The notes beneath the pieces were generated by a model. That model made no database searches and was not told where the DNA came from. It was given only the letters and a program-made list of their open reading frames with translations. Both the position numbers and the translations under genes were made by a program. Positions 14,581 through 22,245 of a stretch of DNA of 33,096 nt are shown piece after piece (positions within the stretch are counted from its first letter, which is position 1; the number at the start of each line of letters is the position of its first letter). Where the stretch lies: the NCBI RefSeq assembly GCF_002148965.1, contig NZ_NGFN01000016.1, positions 1 through 33,096 on the forward strand. Direction: 5' to 3'. Origin of the DNA: Streptomyces swartbergensis. GTDB taxonomy: Bacteria; Actinomycetota; Actinomycetes; Streptomycetales; Streptomycetaceae.

Positions 14581-15990
14581 ATGACCGACTCGCACCCCAC
14601 CCGCCGCACGCTGCTGCGGTACGGCGCCTACGGCGCGGGTGCCGCCGCCCTGGGCGGCACCGCCGCGAGCTGGGACCGGCTCACCGGAGCCGACATCCCC
14701 GGACGTGACGACGGTTCCCTCGTCGTCGCCACACTGGGCCCCGCCTACGGGCCGGAGGCCATCCGCACGCTCCGCGAGGGCTTCCGCGAGCTGCACCCCG
14801 ACATCAAGCTCCAGATCAACGCGGTGCAGGCCGTGGACTGGTCGGACTTCTTCGCGAAGATCCTCACGCAGGTGGCCGCGGGCACCGCCCCGGACCTGGT
14901 GTACGTGGCCACCGAGGGCGTGCAGCTGTTCGCGCAGCGGCTCGGCGTGGCCCTGGACAAGTGGGTGAAGCGGGACGCGGCCGAGCTGAAGGAGTACTTC
15001 GCCGACGTCCACCCGTCGCTGGTGGAGTCGATGATGTATGAGGGCAGCCTCTTCCAGCTGCCGGTGGAGTTCAACGCGGCCGACATGTACCTCAACCGCC
15101 AGGTGCTGCGCCGGGCCGGGGCACAGTACCCGCCGGCCGACTGGACCCGCGACGACTTCACGACGCTGCTGCGGGACATGAAGAAGGCGAGCGGCTCCCG
15201 TTTCACGCCCTACTTCTGGACCAACCGGCTGTGGGGCGGCGTGGTGCCCTGGCTGTTCGCGAACGGCACCAATCTGCTCGCGGAGTCCAAGGCGCCCGGC
15301 GGCGAGTGGCTGTGGGACTCCTTCTACCCGGCCGACCAGAGCAGAGGCCGCGGGGGCGGCTTCCGGTGGACGACACCGCAGGCCACGCACGACCGGGTGG
15401 AGGAGGTCTACGACTATCTCGCCTCCCTCGTGCGGGACGGCCTGTGCACCCGCCCCGAGGGCGGCAACGGCCAGAACCTCATCGGCGTGTTCTCCACCGG
15501 CCGGGTCGGTGTCACCCCGGCGGGCGGCTTCTGGGCGGGCGGCCTGCACCTGGCGGGGATGGAGCGGGACGGGTTCGACGTGCAGTACTTCCCGCGCTGG
15601 CGCACCCAGCGCATGCAGTACGGCGCGGCGGGCTACGCACTGCTGCGGACCTCCAAGAGGCAGGAAGAAGCCTGGGAGTTCATCAAGTACGCGGCCCGCA
15701 AGGACACCCTGACGCGGCTGTTCACGACGAACCAGACCACCCCGGCCCGCCGCTCGATGCTGACCGCCGGACGCTACAAGGAGACCGGCCCGGCGCACTG
15801 GCAGGTCTTCTACGACACCCTCGACCGGTTCCCCGACACGGGACCGATCCCGGCGCCGCCGCAGGTCGCCGAGGTCGAGCAGCTGCTGCTCAAGCACACC
15901 GGCACGGCCCTGGCCTCCTCGCGCTCGGTGCGTCCCGCGCTGCGCCGGTTGCAGGGCGACCTGGAGAAGGCCATGGAGCGTGACGTATGA
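14581..15990 (+). CDS. Sugar ABC transporter extracellular binding protein
   Basis: The 469-residue protein is of the family 1 extracellular solute-binding proteins. The N-terminus has a twin-arginine motif, TRRTLLRYGAYGAGAAALGG. Family features include a first strand SLVVATLGPAYG, LREGFRELHPDIKL, AAGTAPDLVYVATEG, the FQLPVEFNAADMYLN hinge region, and late segments RMQYGAAGYALLRTSKRQEEAWEFIKY and NQTTPARRSM. No cysteine occurs in the first 100 residues, so the usual lipoprotein anchor is missing. No good ribosome-binding site precedes the ATG. The TGA overlaps the ATG of the first permease. It is expected to capture short fructo-oligosaccharides released by the exported GH32 enzyme. Confidence 0.92.
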   Translation: MTDSHPTRRTLLRYGAYGAGAAALGGTAASWDRLTGADIPGRDDGSLVVATLGPAYGPEAIRTLREGFRELHPDIKLQINAVQAVDWSDFFAKILTQVAAGTAPDLVYVATEGVQLFAQRLGVALDKWVKRDAAELKEYFADVHPSLVESMMYEGSLFQLPVEFNAADMYLNRQVLRRAGAQYPPADWTRDDFTTLLRDMKKASGSRFTPYFWTNRLWGGVVPWLFANGTNLLAESKAPGGEWLWDSFYPADQSRGRGGGFRWTTPQATHDRVEEVYDYLASLVRDGLCTRPEGGNGQNLIGVFSTGRVGVTPAGGFWAGGLHLAGMERDGFDVQYFPRWRTQRMQYGAAGYALLRTSKRQEEAWEFIKYAARKDTLTRLFTTNQTTPARRSMLTAGRYKETGPAHWQVFYDTLDRFPDTGPIPAPPQVAEVEQLLLKHTGTALASSRSVRPALRRLQGDLEKAMERDV

Positions 15991-16943
15991 CGAACACCCA
16001 GATACCGCCGACGCGAGCCGAACGGCCCGAGGCCCCGCCCGCCAAGGCCGCACCGCGTCCCTCGGCGCGCGACCGCGGCACCCGGCTGCTGGCCACACTG
16101 TTCCTGGCCCCGACGATCGTCGGCATCGTCGTCTTCACGGTCGTCCCCATCGTCGGCTCGGTGGTGCTGAGCCTCTTCCACTGGAACGTGATCGACTCGC
16201 CGCGCTTCGCCGGCGGCTCCAACTACGGCGCGGTGTTCGGCGACGAGACCGTGCTGGTGTCCTTCCGCAACACCCTCGTCTTCATGGTGCTGGCGGTGGC
16301 GCTGCAACTGCTCGTCGCGCTGGCGCTCGCCCTGACGCTGACCGGGCGGATGCCCGTGTGGCTGCGGTCGGTGTTCCGCTCGGCGTTCTTCTTCCCGCTG
16401 GTGCTGTCCGCCGCGTCGATCTCGGTGGTGATGAAGTACCTGTTCAACCAGGACTTCGGGGTGATCAACTGGCTGCTCGGCTTCGTCGGGATCGCGCCGG
16501 TGCCATGGCTGACGTCGGAGAACGCGGCGATGGCGACCGTGGTGCTGGTCTACGTCTGGCAGCAGTTCGGCTTCTCGTTCCTGCTGTTCGTCGGCGGTCT
16601 GAACAACATCCCCAAGGAGATCCACGAGGCCGCCGCCCTGGACGGCGCGACCGGCCTGCGCAAGCACCTCTCCGTCACCCTGCCGCTGCTGTCGCCGACG
16701 CTGCTGGTCGCCTCGGTGGTCGGCATCATCAACGCGCTCCAGGTCTTCGAGCAGCCGTACGTCCTGACCAACGGCGGTCCCGGCGACTCGACCCGCACGG
16801 TCGTGATGGTGATCTACGAGACCGCGTTCGAGCAGCTCCGCTTCGGTGAGGCGTCCGCGGTGGGTGTGCTGCTGTTCGTGCTGATCATGGCGGTCACGGC
16901 CCTCCAGTTCCGGCTCAGCCGGCGTTTCGTCCACTACCAGTGA
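15987..16943 (+). CDS. Sugar ABC transporter permease, MalF/UgpA type
   Basis: The 318-residue inner-membrane permease has six predicted helices. The first (LLATLFLAPTIVGIVVFTVVPIVGSVVLSL) follows a Pro/Arg-rich cytosolic tail of about 35 residues. The EAA loop that contacts the ATPase reads EIHEAAALDGATGLRKHLSVTLPLLSPT, close to residues 210-240. The ATG overlaps the binding-protein stop (ATGA), and the TGA overlaps the GTG of the second permease. It forms the heterodimeric channel with that permease. No ATPase gene is in the operon, so a shared ATPase of the MsiK kind, encoded elsewhere, is expected to power it. Confidence 0.94.
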   Translation: MTNTQIPPTRAERPEAPPAKAAPRPSARDRGTRLLATLFLAPTIVGIVVFTVVPIVGSVVLSLFHWNVIDSPRFAGGSNYGAVFGDETVLVSFRNTLVFMVLAVALQLLVALALALTLTGRMPVWLRSVFRSAFFFPLVLSAASISVVMKYLFNQDFGVINWLLGFVGIAPVPWLTSENAAMATVVLVYVWQQFGFSFLLFVGGLNNIPKEIHEAAALDGATGLRKHLSVTLPLLSPTLLVASVVGIINALQVFEQPYVLTNGGPGDSTRTVVMVIYETAFEQLRFGEASAVGVLLFVLIMAVTALQFRLSRRFVHYQ

Positions 16944-17812
16944 GCCGGGTGAGTCCCTTGAGCCAAGCAACCCTGCCCTTCAGCCGTGCGCGCCACGGGC
17001 TGGCGCCGTGGGCGCGGATCGCCGGGCTGACCGTGTGCGCCCTGCTCACGCTCGGCCCGGTGGTGTGGACGGTGTCCACCTCGCTGCGCACACCCGCCGA
17101 GGCGTTCGACCTGCCGCCGCAGCTCATCCCGTCCGATCCGTCGACCGAGGCGTACCGGGGGGTGTTCGGCCAGATCGACGTGTGGCTGCTCGCCCTCAAC
17201 TCCACGCTGGTCACGGGTCTGATCGCGGTCGGCCAGATGATCACGGCGGGGCTGGCGGGATACGCCTTCGCCCGCCTGGAGTTCCGTTTCAAGAAGCCGC
17301 TGTTCGCCCTGGTCCTGGCGACGATGATGGTGCCCTTGCAGGTCACGATCGTGCCGGTGTTCCTGGTCCTGAAGTCGATGAGCCTGACCGACACCCTGCT
17401 CGGGCTGATCATCCCGGCCTTCCCGACGGCGTTCGGCACGTTCCTGATGCGGCAGTACTTCCTGGGCATGCCGAAGGATCTGGGGGAGGCGGCGATGCTG
17501 GACGGTGCCGGGCCGTGGCGGACGTTCCGGTCGGTGTACGCCCCGCTGGCCGCGCCGGGCCTCGCGATCGTCGGCGTCCTGGCCTTCAACTACCACTGGA
17601 ACGAGTTCTTCCGGCCGCTGATCCTCGAAACGTCCGGCCAGAACTACACGTTGCCGCTGGGTCTGGTCTCCCTGCAGGGCAACCTCGGCACCGGCTCCGT
17701 CTCCGTGGTGCTCGCCGGTGTCGTCCTCTCCATGATCCCCGCAGTCGCCGTGTTCGTCGTCGGCCAGCGCCCTCTGCGGGAGGGCATCACGTCCGCAGGA
17801 GTCAACCGTTGA
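16940..17812 (+). CDS. Sugar ABC transporter permease, MalG/UgpE type
   Basis: The 290-residue permease has six helices, with IAGLTVCALLTLGPVVWTVSTSLRTPAEAF as the N-terminal helix and first periplasmic loop. It has the EAA loop GMPKDLGEAAMLDGAGPWRTFRSVYAPLAAPG (about 175-206). The segment FNYHWNEFFRPLI is a family hallmark. The GTG overlaps the preceding stop (GTGA), and its TGA overlaps the TTG of the cytoplasmic GH32 gene. It pairs with the upstream permease to import the oligosaccharide bound by the SBP. Confidence 0.94.
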   Translation: MSRVSPLSQATLPFSRARHGLAPWARIAGLTVCALLTLGPVVWTVSTSLRTPAEAFDLPPQLIPSDPSTEAYRGVFGQIDVWLLALNSTLVTGLIAVGQMITAGLAGYAFARLEFRFKKPLFALVLATMMVPLQVTIVPVFLVLKSMSLTDTLLGLIIPAFPTAFGTFLMRQYFLGMPKDLGEAAMLDGAGPWRTFRSVYAPLAAPGLAIVGVLAFNYHWNEFFRPLILETSGQNYTLPLGLVSLQGNLGTGSVSVVLAGVVLSMIPAVAVFVVGQRPLREGITSAGVNR

Positions 17813-19185
17813 ACCTCGCCGCTCCCCCGCAGGATCCGCACGCCCCGCGCTTCCGGGTGCGCCCGCCCGCCAACTGGATGAACGACCCCAACGGCCCGTT
17901 CCGCTGGCGCGGCCGCTACCACCTCTTCTACCAGCACAACCCCGACGCCCCGGTGCACGCCAACGTCCACTGGGGCCACGCCTCCAGCCCCGACCTCGCC
18001 CACTGGGAGCACCACCCGATCGCCCTCACCCCGACCCCGGGCGGCCCGGACGAGGCGGGCTGCTGGTCCGGGTGCGTGGTCGACGACGGGGGCGTGCCGA
18101 CGGCCGCCTACACCGGGGTCGACCGTGACCACAGCGGGCTCGGCACGATCTGTCTGGCCCGGGCGGCGGATCCGGACGACCCCGCGCTGACCGACTGGAC
18201 TCCCCTGCCCACGCCGGTGGTGCCGGGCCCGCCCGAGGGTCTGGACGTGGTGATGTTCCGCGACCCGTTCGTTTTCCGGCACGACGGCCGGCGGTGGGCG
18301 CTGGTCGGCGCGGGGCACGCCGACGGTACGCCGTCGGTCCTGCTGTACGACTGCGACGACCTGACCGACTGGCGCTTCGCGGGTGTGCTCCTGGACGGCC
18401 GGGACCCGGCCGCCGCGGCGGCGTTCGGCGACCGGGCGACCGGCTGGGAGTGCCCGCAGCTGTACGCGACGCGGAGCGGCGAGTGGGTGCTGGTCGTGTC
18501 CCTGTGGGACGGCGACCCGTGGACCACCGGCTATCTGACGGGACGGCTGGACAGGGAGCTGCGCTTCTCGGCCCGGGCGGGCGGCCTGCTCGACCACGGC
18601 CGCGACTTCTACGCGCCCGCCGTGCTCCAGGAGCCGGACCGGGCCCTGATGTGGGGCTGGTCGTGGGAGGCCCGCGAGCAGGGCGAGGCCGACTGGGCCG
18701 GCGTCCTGACCGCTCCCCGGGTCGTCGACGTCCACCCGGACGGGGCGCTGCGGGTGGTCCCGGCCCCGGAGCTGCACCGCCTCCACGCCGCCGAACCGTT
18801 CGTCACCGCCCCGGGCCGGGCCGCGCTGCCGGCGGCCTACGACCTGACGGTCGGCGCCCGCGGTCGCACCACCGTGAGTCTTCTGCGGTCCTCCTCGGGC
18901 GCCGAGCTGACGGTCCGGCTGGACCCGGCGGAGGGCACCGTGACCCTGGATCGGGGCGACTGGCCCCGTGAAGAGGCCGGTGCGCCGATCGTCGTCCATG
19001 TGCCGCCTGACGAGGAGCTCACCGTACGCGCCCTCGTCGACGGCTCGCTGTACGAACTGTTCGTCGACGACCGCGCCTCGATCACCGAGCGCGTCTACCA
19101 CCGGCCCGATGACGTACGGGAGTTGAGGGTGTCGTCCGGCGCGTCCGTCACCGGATGGGAGCTGGTCCCACCGACGCACGGCTGA
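17809..19185 (+). CDS. Cytoplasmic GH32 beta-fructosidase
   Basis: The 458-residue GH32 enzyme has no signal peptide. The nucleophile is Asp26 in WMNDPNG, followed by FRWRGRYHLFYQHNPD. The RDP motif is F150-R-D152, and the acid/base is Glu214 in WECPQLY. A C-terminal beta-sandwich ends in DGSLYELFVDD. It should split imported fructo-oligosaccharides or sucrose-like sugars into hexoses inside the cell, complementing the exported GH32 enzyme. TTG 17809 is chosen because it overlaps the permease stop (TTGA), has GGAG at 17797-17800, and gives the standard family N-terminus. The last 38 bases overlap the 3' end of the convergent LacI-type gene, so the two mRNAs are complementary at their ends. 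Confidence 0.93.
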   Translation: MNLAAPPQDPHAPRFRVRPPANWMNDPNGPFRWRGRYHLFYQHNPDAPVHANVHWGHASSPDLAHWEHHPIALTPTPGGPDEAGCWSGCVVDDGGVPTAAYTGVDRDHSGLGTICLARAADPDDPALTDWTPLPTPVVPGPPEGLDVVMFRDPFVFRHDGRRWALVGAGHADGTPSVLLYDCDDLTDWRFAGVLLDGRDPAAAAAFGDRATGWECPQLYATRSGEWVLVVSLWDGDPWTTGYLTGRLDRELRFSARAGGLLDHGRDFYAPAVLQEPDRALMWGWSWEAREQGEADWAGVLTAPRVVDVHPDGALRVVPAPELHRLHAAEPFVTAPGRAALPAAYDLTVGARGRTTVSLLRSSSGAELTVRLDPAEGTVTLDRGDWPREEAGAPIVVHVPPDEELTVRALVDGSLYELFVDDRASITERVYHRPDDVRELRVSSGASVTGWELVPPTHG

Positions 19186-20257
19186 TCACCGGGCAGGCCA
19201 GGCGCCGCACGGTGGCGGGCGGGGTCCGGCCGGTGGCGATGGAGTCGAGGAGGAGCCGGGCGGCGGCCTCGCCCATCTCCCGGTGGGGCAGCGCGACGGT
19301 GGTGAGGGGCGGCGTGAGGTACGCGGCCATGTGCTCCTGGTCGTCGTAGCCCACCACCGACAGGTCGCCGGGTACGGCGATCCCAAGCCGGGTCGCGGCG
19401 TGCAGGACGCCCGCCGCGACCCGGTCGTTGTAGGCGAAGATCCCGGTGGGCCGGAGGTCGGCCGGGGTGCCGTCGAGGAGGCGGACGGCGCCCTGGTAGC
19501 CGCCGGAGATCTCGCCTCCGGTCCGTACGACCCGGTCCCTGGGCACGGTGATGCCCTCGGCGCGCAGTGCGTCGCGGAAGCCGCGCAGCCGCTCCGCCGA
19601 GGCGATGTCGTCCTGCCCGCCGACGAGCGCGACCCGCCGGTGCCCCTGCTCCAGCAGCAGCCGGGCCGCCGTACGGCCGCCGGCGCGCTCGGCGGGGATG
19701 ACGGCGGGCAGCGAGTCGTCCTCGGGCAGGCAGTTGGCCAGCACGGAGTGGGTGCGGTGCAGTCCCTCGGGGATGCGGACGCGGCGCAGGGACATGGCCG
19801 CGTAGATGATGCCGTCGACGCGCCGGTCGAGGAGTTCGGCAACCGCCGCGTCCTCCTTGGCCGGGTCGCCGCCGGAGTCGACGGTGAGGACCAGGTGCTC
19901 GCCGGCCCAGGCGGTGTCCATGGCGCCGCGCAGCAGCCGCCCGGCGAACGGCGAGGAGGCGATCTCGTCGGTGACCAGGCCGATCACGGCCGTACGGCTG
20001 CGGCGCAGGCCGCGGGCGACGGGGTCGGGCCGGTAGCCGAGCTGGACCGCGGCCTGCCGGATGCGCTCCTGGGTGGCTGGCGAGAGGTTGCCCTCGGCGC
20101 GGCCGTTGAACACGAAGGACACCGCGGTGTGCGACACGCCGGCGAGCCGGGCGACGTCCCGCGAGGTGGGACGCCCCGATCCGGTGGCCCGCTTTCCCTC
20201 GGCGCTGCCCATGCCGTCCGCCGCCTTCATCCCCCACCCGTCCGTCCGGTTGATCAT
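19148..20257 (-). CDS. LacI-family transcriptional repressor of the fructan locus
   Basis: The up-to-369-residue protein has the LacI N-terminal helix-turn-helix TSRDVARLAGVSHTAVSFVFNGR (about 31-53), the hinge helix region PDPVARGLRRSRT, and a periplasmic-binding-like sugar domain starting at AVIGLVTDEIASSPFA. Late landmarks are RPTGIFAYNDRVAAGVLHAA and GDLSVVGYDDQEHMAAYLTPPLTTV. The start is uncertain: M1 (20257) has GGGTGA upstream, but Met10 or Met16 would give a more usual N-terminus. It is convergent with the cytoplasmic GH32 gene. It probably binds the ACGAGTTAGG elements between 14477 and 14573 and lets go when bound to a fructan breakdown product. Confidence 0.9.
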   Translation of the reverse strand: MINRTDGWGMKAADGMGSAEGKRATGSGRPTSRDVARLAGVSHTAVSFVFNGRAEGNLSPATQERIRQAAVQLGYRPDPVARGLRRSRTAVIGLVTDEIASSPFAGRLLRGAMDTAWAGEHLVLTVDSGGDPAKEDAAVAELLDRRVDGIIYAAMSLRRVRIPEGLHRTHSVLANCLPEDDSLPAVIPAERAGGRTAARLLLEQGHRRVALVGGQDDIASAERLRGFRDALRAEGITVPRDRVVRTGGEISGGYQGAVRLLDGTPADLRPTGIFAYNDRVAAGVLHAATRLGIAVPGDLSVVGYDDQEHMAAYLTPPLTTVALPHREMGEAAARLLLDSIATGRTPPATVRRLACPVISRASVGPAPIR

Positions 20258-20326
20258 TGCTCACCCTATCCGTGACGCTGGAGGGACGACACAGACAGAC
20301 GACACAGCCAACGGGAAGGTCCGACG

Positions 20327-21157
20327 GTGATCAGCATCCCGACGCACACGCTCAACGACGGTACGACGCTCCCCGCCCTGGGCCTGGGCACCTGGCCGCT
20401 CGGCGACGACGAGGCACAGCAGGCGGTGCTCTCGGCCCTGGAGGCGGGCTACCGCCTGATCGACACGGCGGTGAACTACCGCAACGAGACGGGGGTCGGC
20501 CGGGCCGTGGCCTCCGGCGTGGTGCCGCGCGAGGAGATCGTCGTGACGACGAAGCTCCCGGGTCGGCACCACGGCTACGAGGAGACCCTCGCCTCCTTCG
20601 AGGAGTCCCGGGCCCGTCTGGGCCTGGAGTACGTGGACCTGTACCTGATCCACTGGCCGCTGCCGCGGGTGGACCGGTACGTCGACTCGTGGAAGGCCAT
20701 GATCAAGCTGTGCGAGGACGGGCTCGTCCGGTCGATCGGCGTCTCCAACTTCACGGCCGGGCACATCGAGCGGCTGGAGAAGGAGACCGGGGTGCTGCCC
20801 TCCGTCAACCAGATCGAGCTGCACCCCTTCCTGACCCAGGAGGACCTGCGCGCCTTCCACGCGGGCAAGGGCGTCCTGACCGAGAGCTGGAGCCCGCTGG
20901 GCCGGGGCACATCGCTGCTTCAGGACCCCGCCGTGGCGCGGATCGCCGAGGCGCACGGGGTGACGGCCGGGCAGGTCGTGCTGCGCTGGCACACGCAGCT
21001 CGGCGCGGTGCCCATCCCGAAGTCGGCGAATCCCGAGCGGCAGCGCGCGAACCTCGACGTCTTCGGCTTCGAGCTGAGCGAGGCCGAGATGACCGCCGTC
21101 GCGGACCGGACGCACCGGCGCGTCGGCGGGGACCCCGAGGTGCACGAGGAGTTCTGA
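20327..21157 (+). CDS. Aldo/keto reductase
   Basis: The 276-residue TIM-barrel NADPH-dependent reductase has the complete catalytic tetrad: Asp46, Tyr51, Lys76 and His109 (LIHWP). Cofactor-binding features include VSNF near residue 143 and the IPKSANPERQRANLDVF loop, which holds the 2'-phosphate of NADPH. It resembles the 2,5-diketo-gluconate reductase-like AKR5 group common in Streptomyces. GTG 20327 is preceded by GGGAAGG at 20313-20319. It is divergent from the LacI-type gene with 69 bases between them, and 38 bases upstream of the phosphoesterase gene, so these two genes may be cotranscribed. The substrate is not evident. Confidence 0.93.
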   Translation: MISIPTHTLNDGTTLPALGLGTWPLGDDEAQQAVLSALEAGYRLIDTAVNYRNETGVGRAVASGVVPREEIVVTTKLPGRHHGYEETLASFEESRARLGLEYVDLYLIHWPLPRVDRYVDSWKAMIKLCEDGLVRSIGVSNFTAGHIERLEKETGVLPSVNQIELHPFLTQEDLRAFHAGKGVLTESWSPLGRGTSLLQDPAVARIAEAHGVTAGQVVLRWHTQLGAVPIPKSANPERQRANLDVFGFELSEAEMTAVADRTHRRVGGDPEVHEEF

Positions 21158-21195
21158 CGGGTACCCGGGGTCCGCGAGGCAGGAAGGAGCCGCAG

Positions 21196-21810
21196 GTGGC
21201 TGAGCGGGACCGGCTGCGGGACTACCGCGGCAAGCGCGACTTCGACCGAACCGGCGAGCCCCGGGGCAGCGGGGAGCCGGCCGGGGACCGGCCCCGGTTC
21301 GTGGTGCAGATCCATGACGCGAGCACCATGCACTTCGACTTCCGGTTGCAGGTGGACGACGTCCTGAAGTCCTGGTCGATCCCCAAGGGTCCTTCGGCCG
21401 ACCCGAAGGACAAGCGGCTGGCCGTGCCCACGGAGGACCATCCGCTGGAGTACGAGGAGTTCGAGGGCGTGATCCCCCGCGGCGAGTACGGCGGCGGCAC
21501 GGTGATCGTCTGGGACCACGGCACGTACGAGCCGCTGAGCCACGACCGCAAGGGACGGCCCGTCGACTTCGCGGAGTCACTGGAGCGCGGGCACGCCACG
21601 TTCCGGCTGAGCGGGGCGAAACTGCGCGGCGAGTACGCCCTGACCCGGTTCCGCAGCGGTCAGGACGGTGACGGCGAGGAGGCCTGGCTGCTGGTGAAGC
21701 GGGCCGGGGACCGGGCCCGGACGCACGGAGCTCCCGATCCGCGCCGGGCGCGCTCGGCCATGTCCGGCCGCACCCTCGCCCAGGTCGCCTCGGACGCGGC
21801 CGGGGAGTGA
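21196..21810 (+). CDS. Stand-alone LigD-type 3'-phosphoesterase domain protein
   Basis: The 204-residue protein corresponds to the DNA polymerase LigD phosphoesterase domain alone. The residues needed in Pseudomonas LigD are all present with identical spacing: His40, His46, Asp48 and Arg50 in IHDASTMHFDFR, and His82 and Tyr86 in DHPLEYEEFEG. Conserved flanks are VLKSWSIPKGPS and GVIPRGEYGGGTVIVWD. The domain trims 3'-phosphate or 3'-ribonucleoside ends during non-homologous end joining. No ligase, polymerase or Ku gene is nearby. GTG 21196 is favoured by AGGAAGGAG at 21181-21189; the frame is open further upstream but only as a shadow of the reductase gene. Confidence 0.92.
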   Translation: MAERDRLRDYRGKRDFDRTGEPRGSGEPAGDRPRFVVQIHDASTMHFDFRLQVDDVLKSWSIPKGPSADPKDKRLAVPTEDHPLEYEEFEGVIPRGEYGGGTVIVWDHGTYEPLSHDRKGRPVDFAESLERGHATFRLSGAKLRGEYALTRFRSGQDGDGEEAWLLVKRAGDRARTHGAPDPRRARSAMSGRTLAQVASDAAGE

Positions 21811-22013
21811 ACCGCGATGGCCGGTCTCCCCGATGCGCTGCCCGACGGACAGCGGCGGCGACTGGGCCTGGCACGTCGGGGGCGGAACCGGCCGCGCGCC
21901 CGATGCGCGCCACGCTGAGCGACCGGCGGGACTCCTCGGACGCGGACGAGGAGCGGGTGTCCGGGCGGAAGTCATGGGCGGGGTTTGGGCTTGTCTGTTG
22001 TCCACGGCGGAAA

Positions 22014-22052
22014 CGGGGTCGGGGCCCCTTCAACCAGGGGACCCCGACCCCG
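22014..22052. terminator. Long GC hairpin, probable terminator
   Basis: A 15-base arm (22014-22028, starting CGGGGTCGGGG) pairs with 22037-22052 around an 8-nt loop, with one extra A in the right arm. It lies 200 bases after the LigD-type gene and could end that transcript. Confidence 0.6.
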
Positions 22053-22197
22053 CTTGCGTCAGCTCCGGCGCAACCGCATCCCATCTGCCGGCCCTCGAAC
22101 TCGCTCTCCGGCCGGCGCGGGGCGACGGAGGGGATCGCACCGTAGTCTCCGTCGGGCTCGGTGTCGATCGTTCAAGCGCGACCACCTGCGACAGTTG

Positions 22198-22230
22198 CGG
22201 GGGCCCGGCGGATCATCCGCCGGGCCCCCG
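22198..22230. terminator. Perfect 16-bp inverted repeat, probable terminator of the dehydrogenase gene
   Basis: The arms 22198-22213 (CGGGGGCCCGGCGGAT) and 22215-22230 are exact reverse complements around a single C, giving a physical loop of about five bases. It lies 15 bases beyond the dehydrogenase stop on the minus strand. No T-run follows. Confidence 0.75.
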
Positions 22231-22245
22231 CTCGTGCGACGGGTC

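Larger units (their letters stand above)
21811..22245. other. Non-coding stretch between LigD-type gene and alcohol dehydrogenase
   Basis: These 435 bases hold no reading frame with convincing protein character on either strand. Two strong hairpins (22014-22052 and 22198-22230) are the only structure noticed. A short segment near 22175 (GTTCAAGCGCGACC) recalls a tRNA T-arm, but no cloverleaf can be drawn. Confidence 0.6.

Noticed and set aside
17644..19179. 511-residue minus-strand frame opposite the cytoplasmic GH32 gene
   Set aside because: Low-complexity Arg/Gly/Val composition and complete overlap with a GH32 gene whose catalytic motifs are intact.
22014..22210. Possible tRNA remnant or attachment site (GTTCAAGC near 22175)
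   Set aside because: No acceptor stem, anticodon arm or integrase gene could be found.
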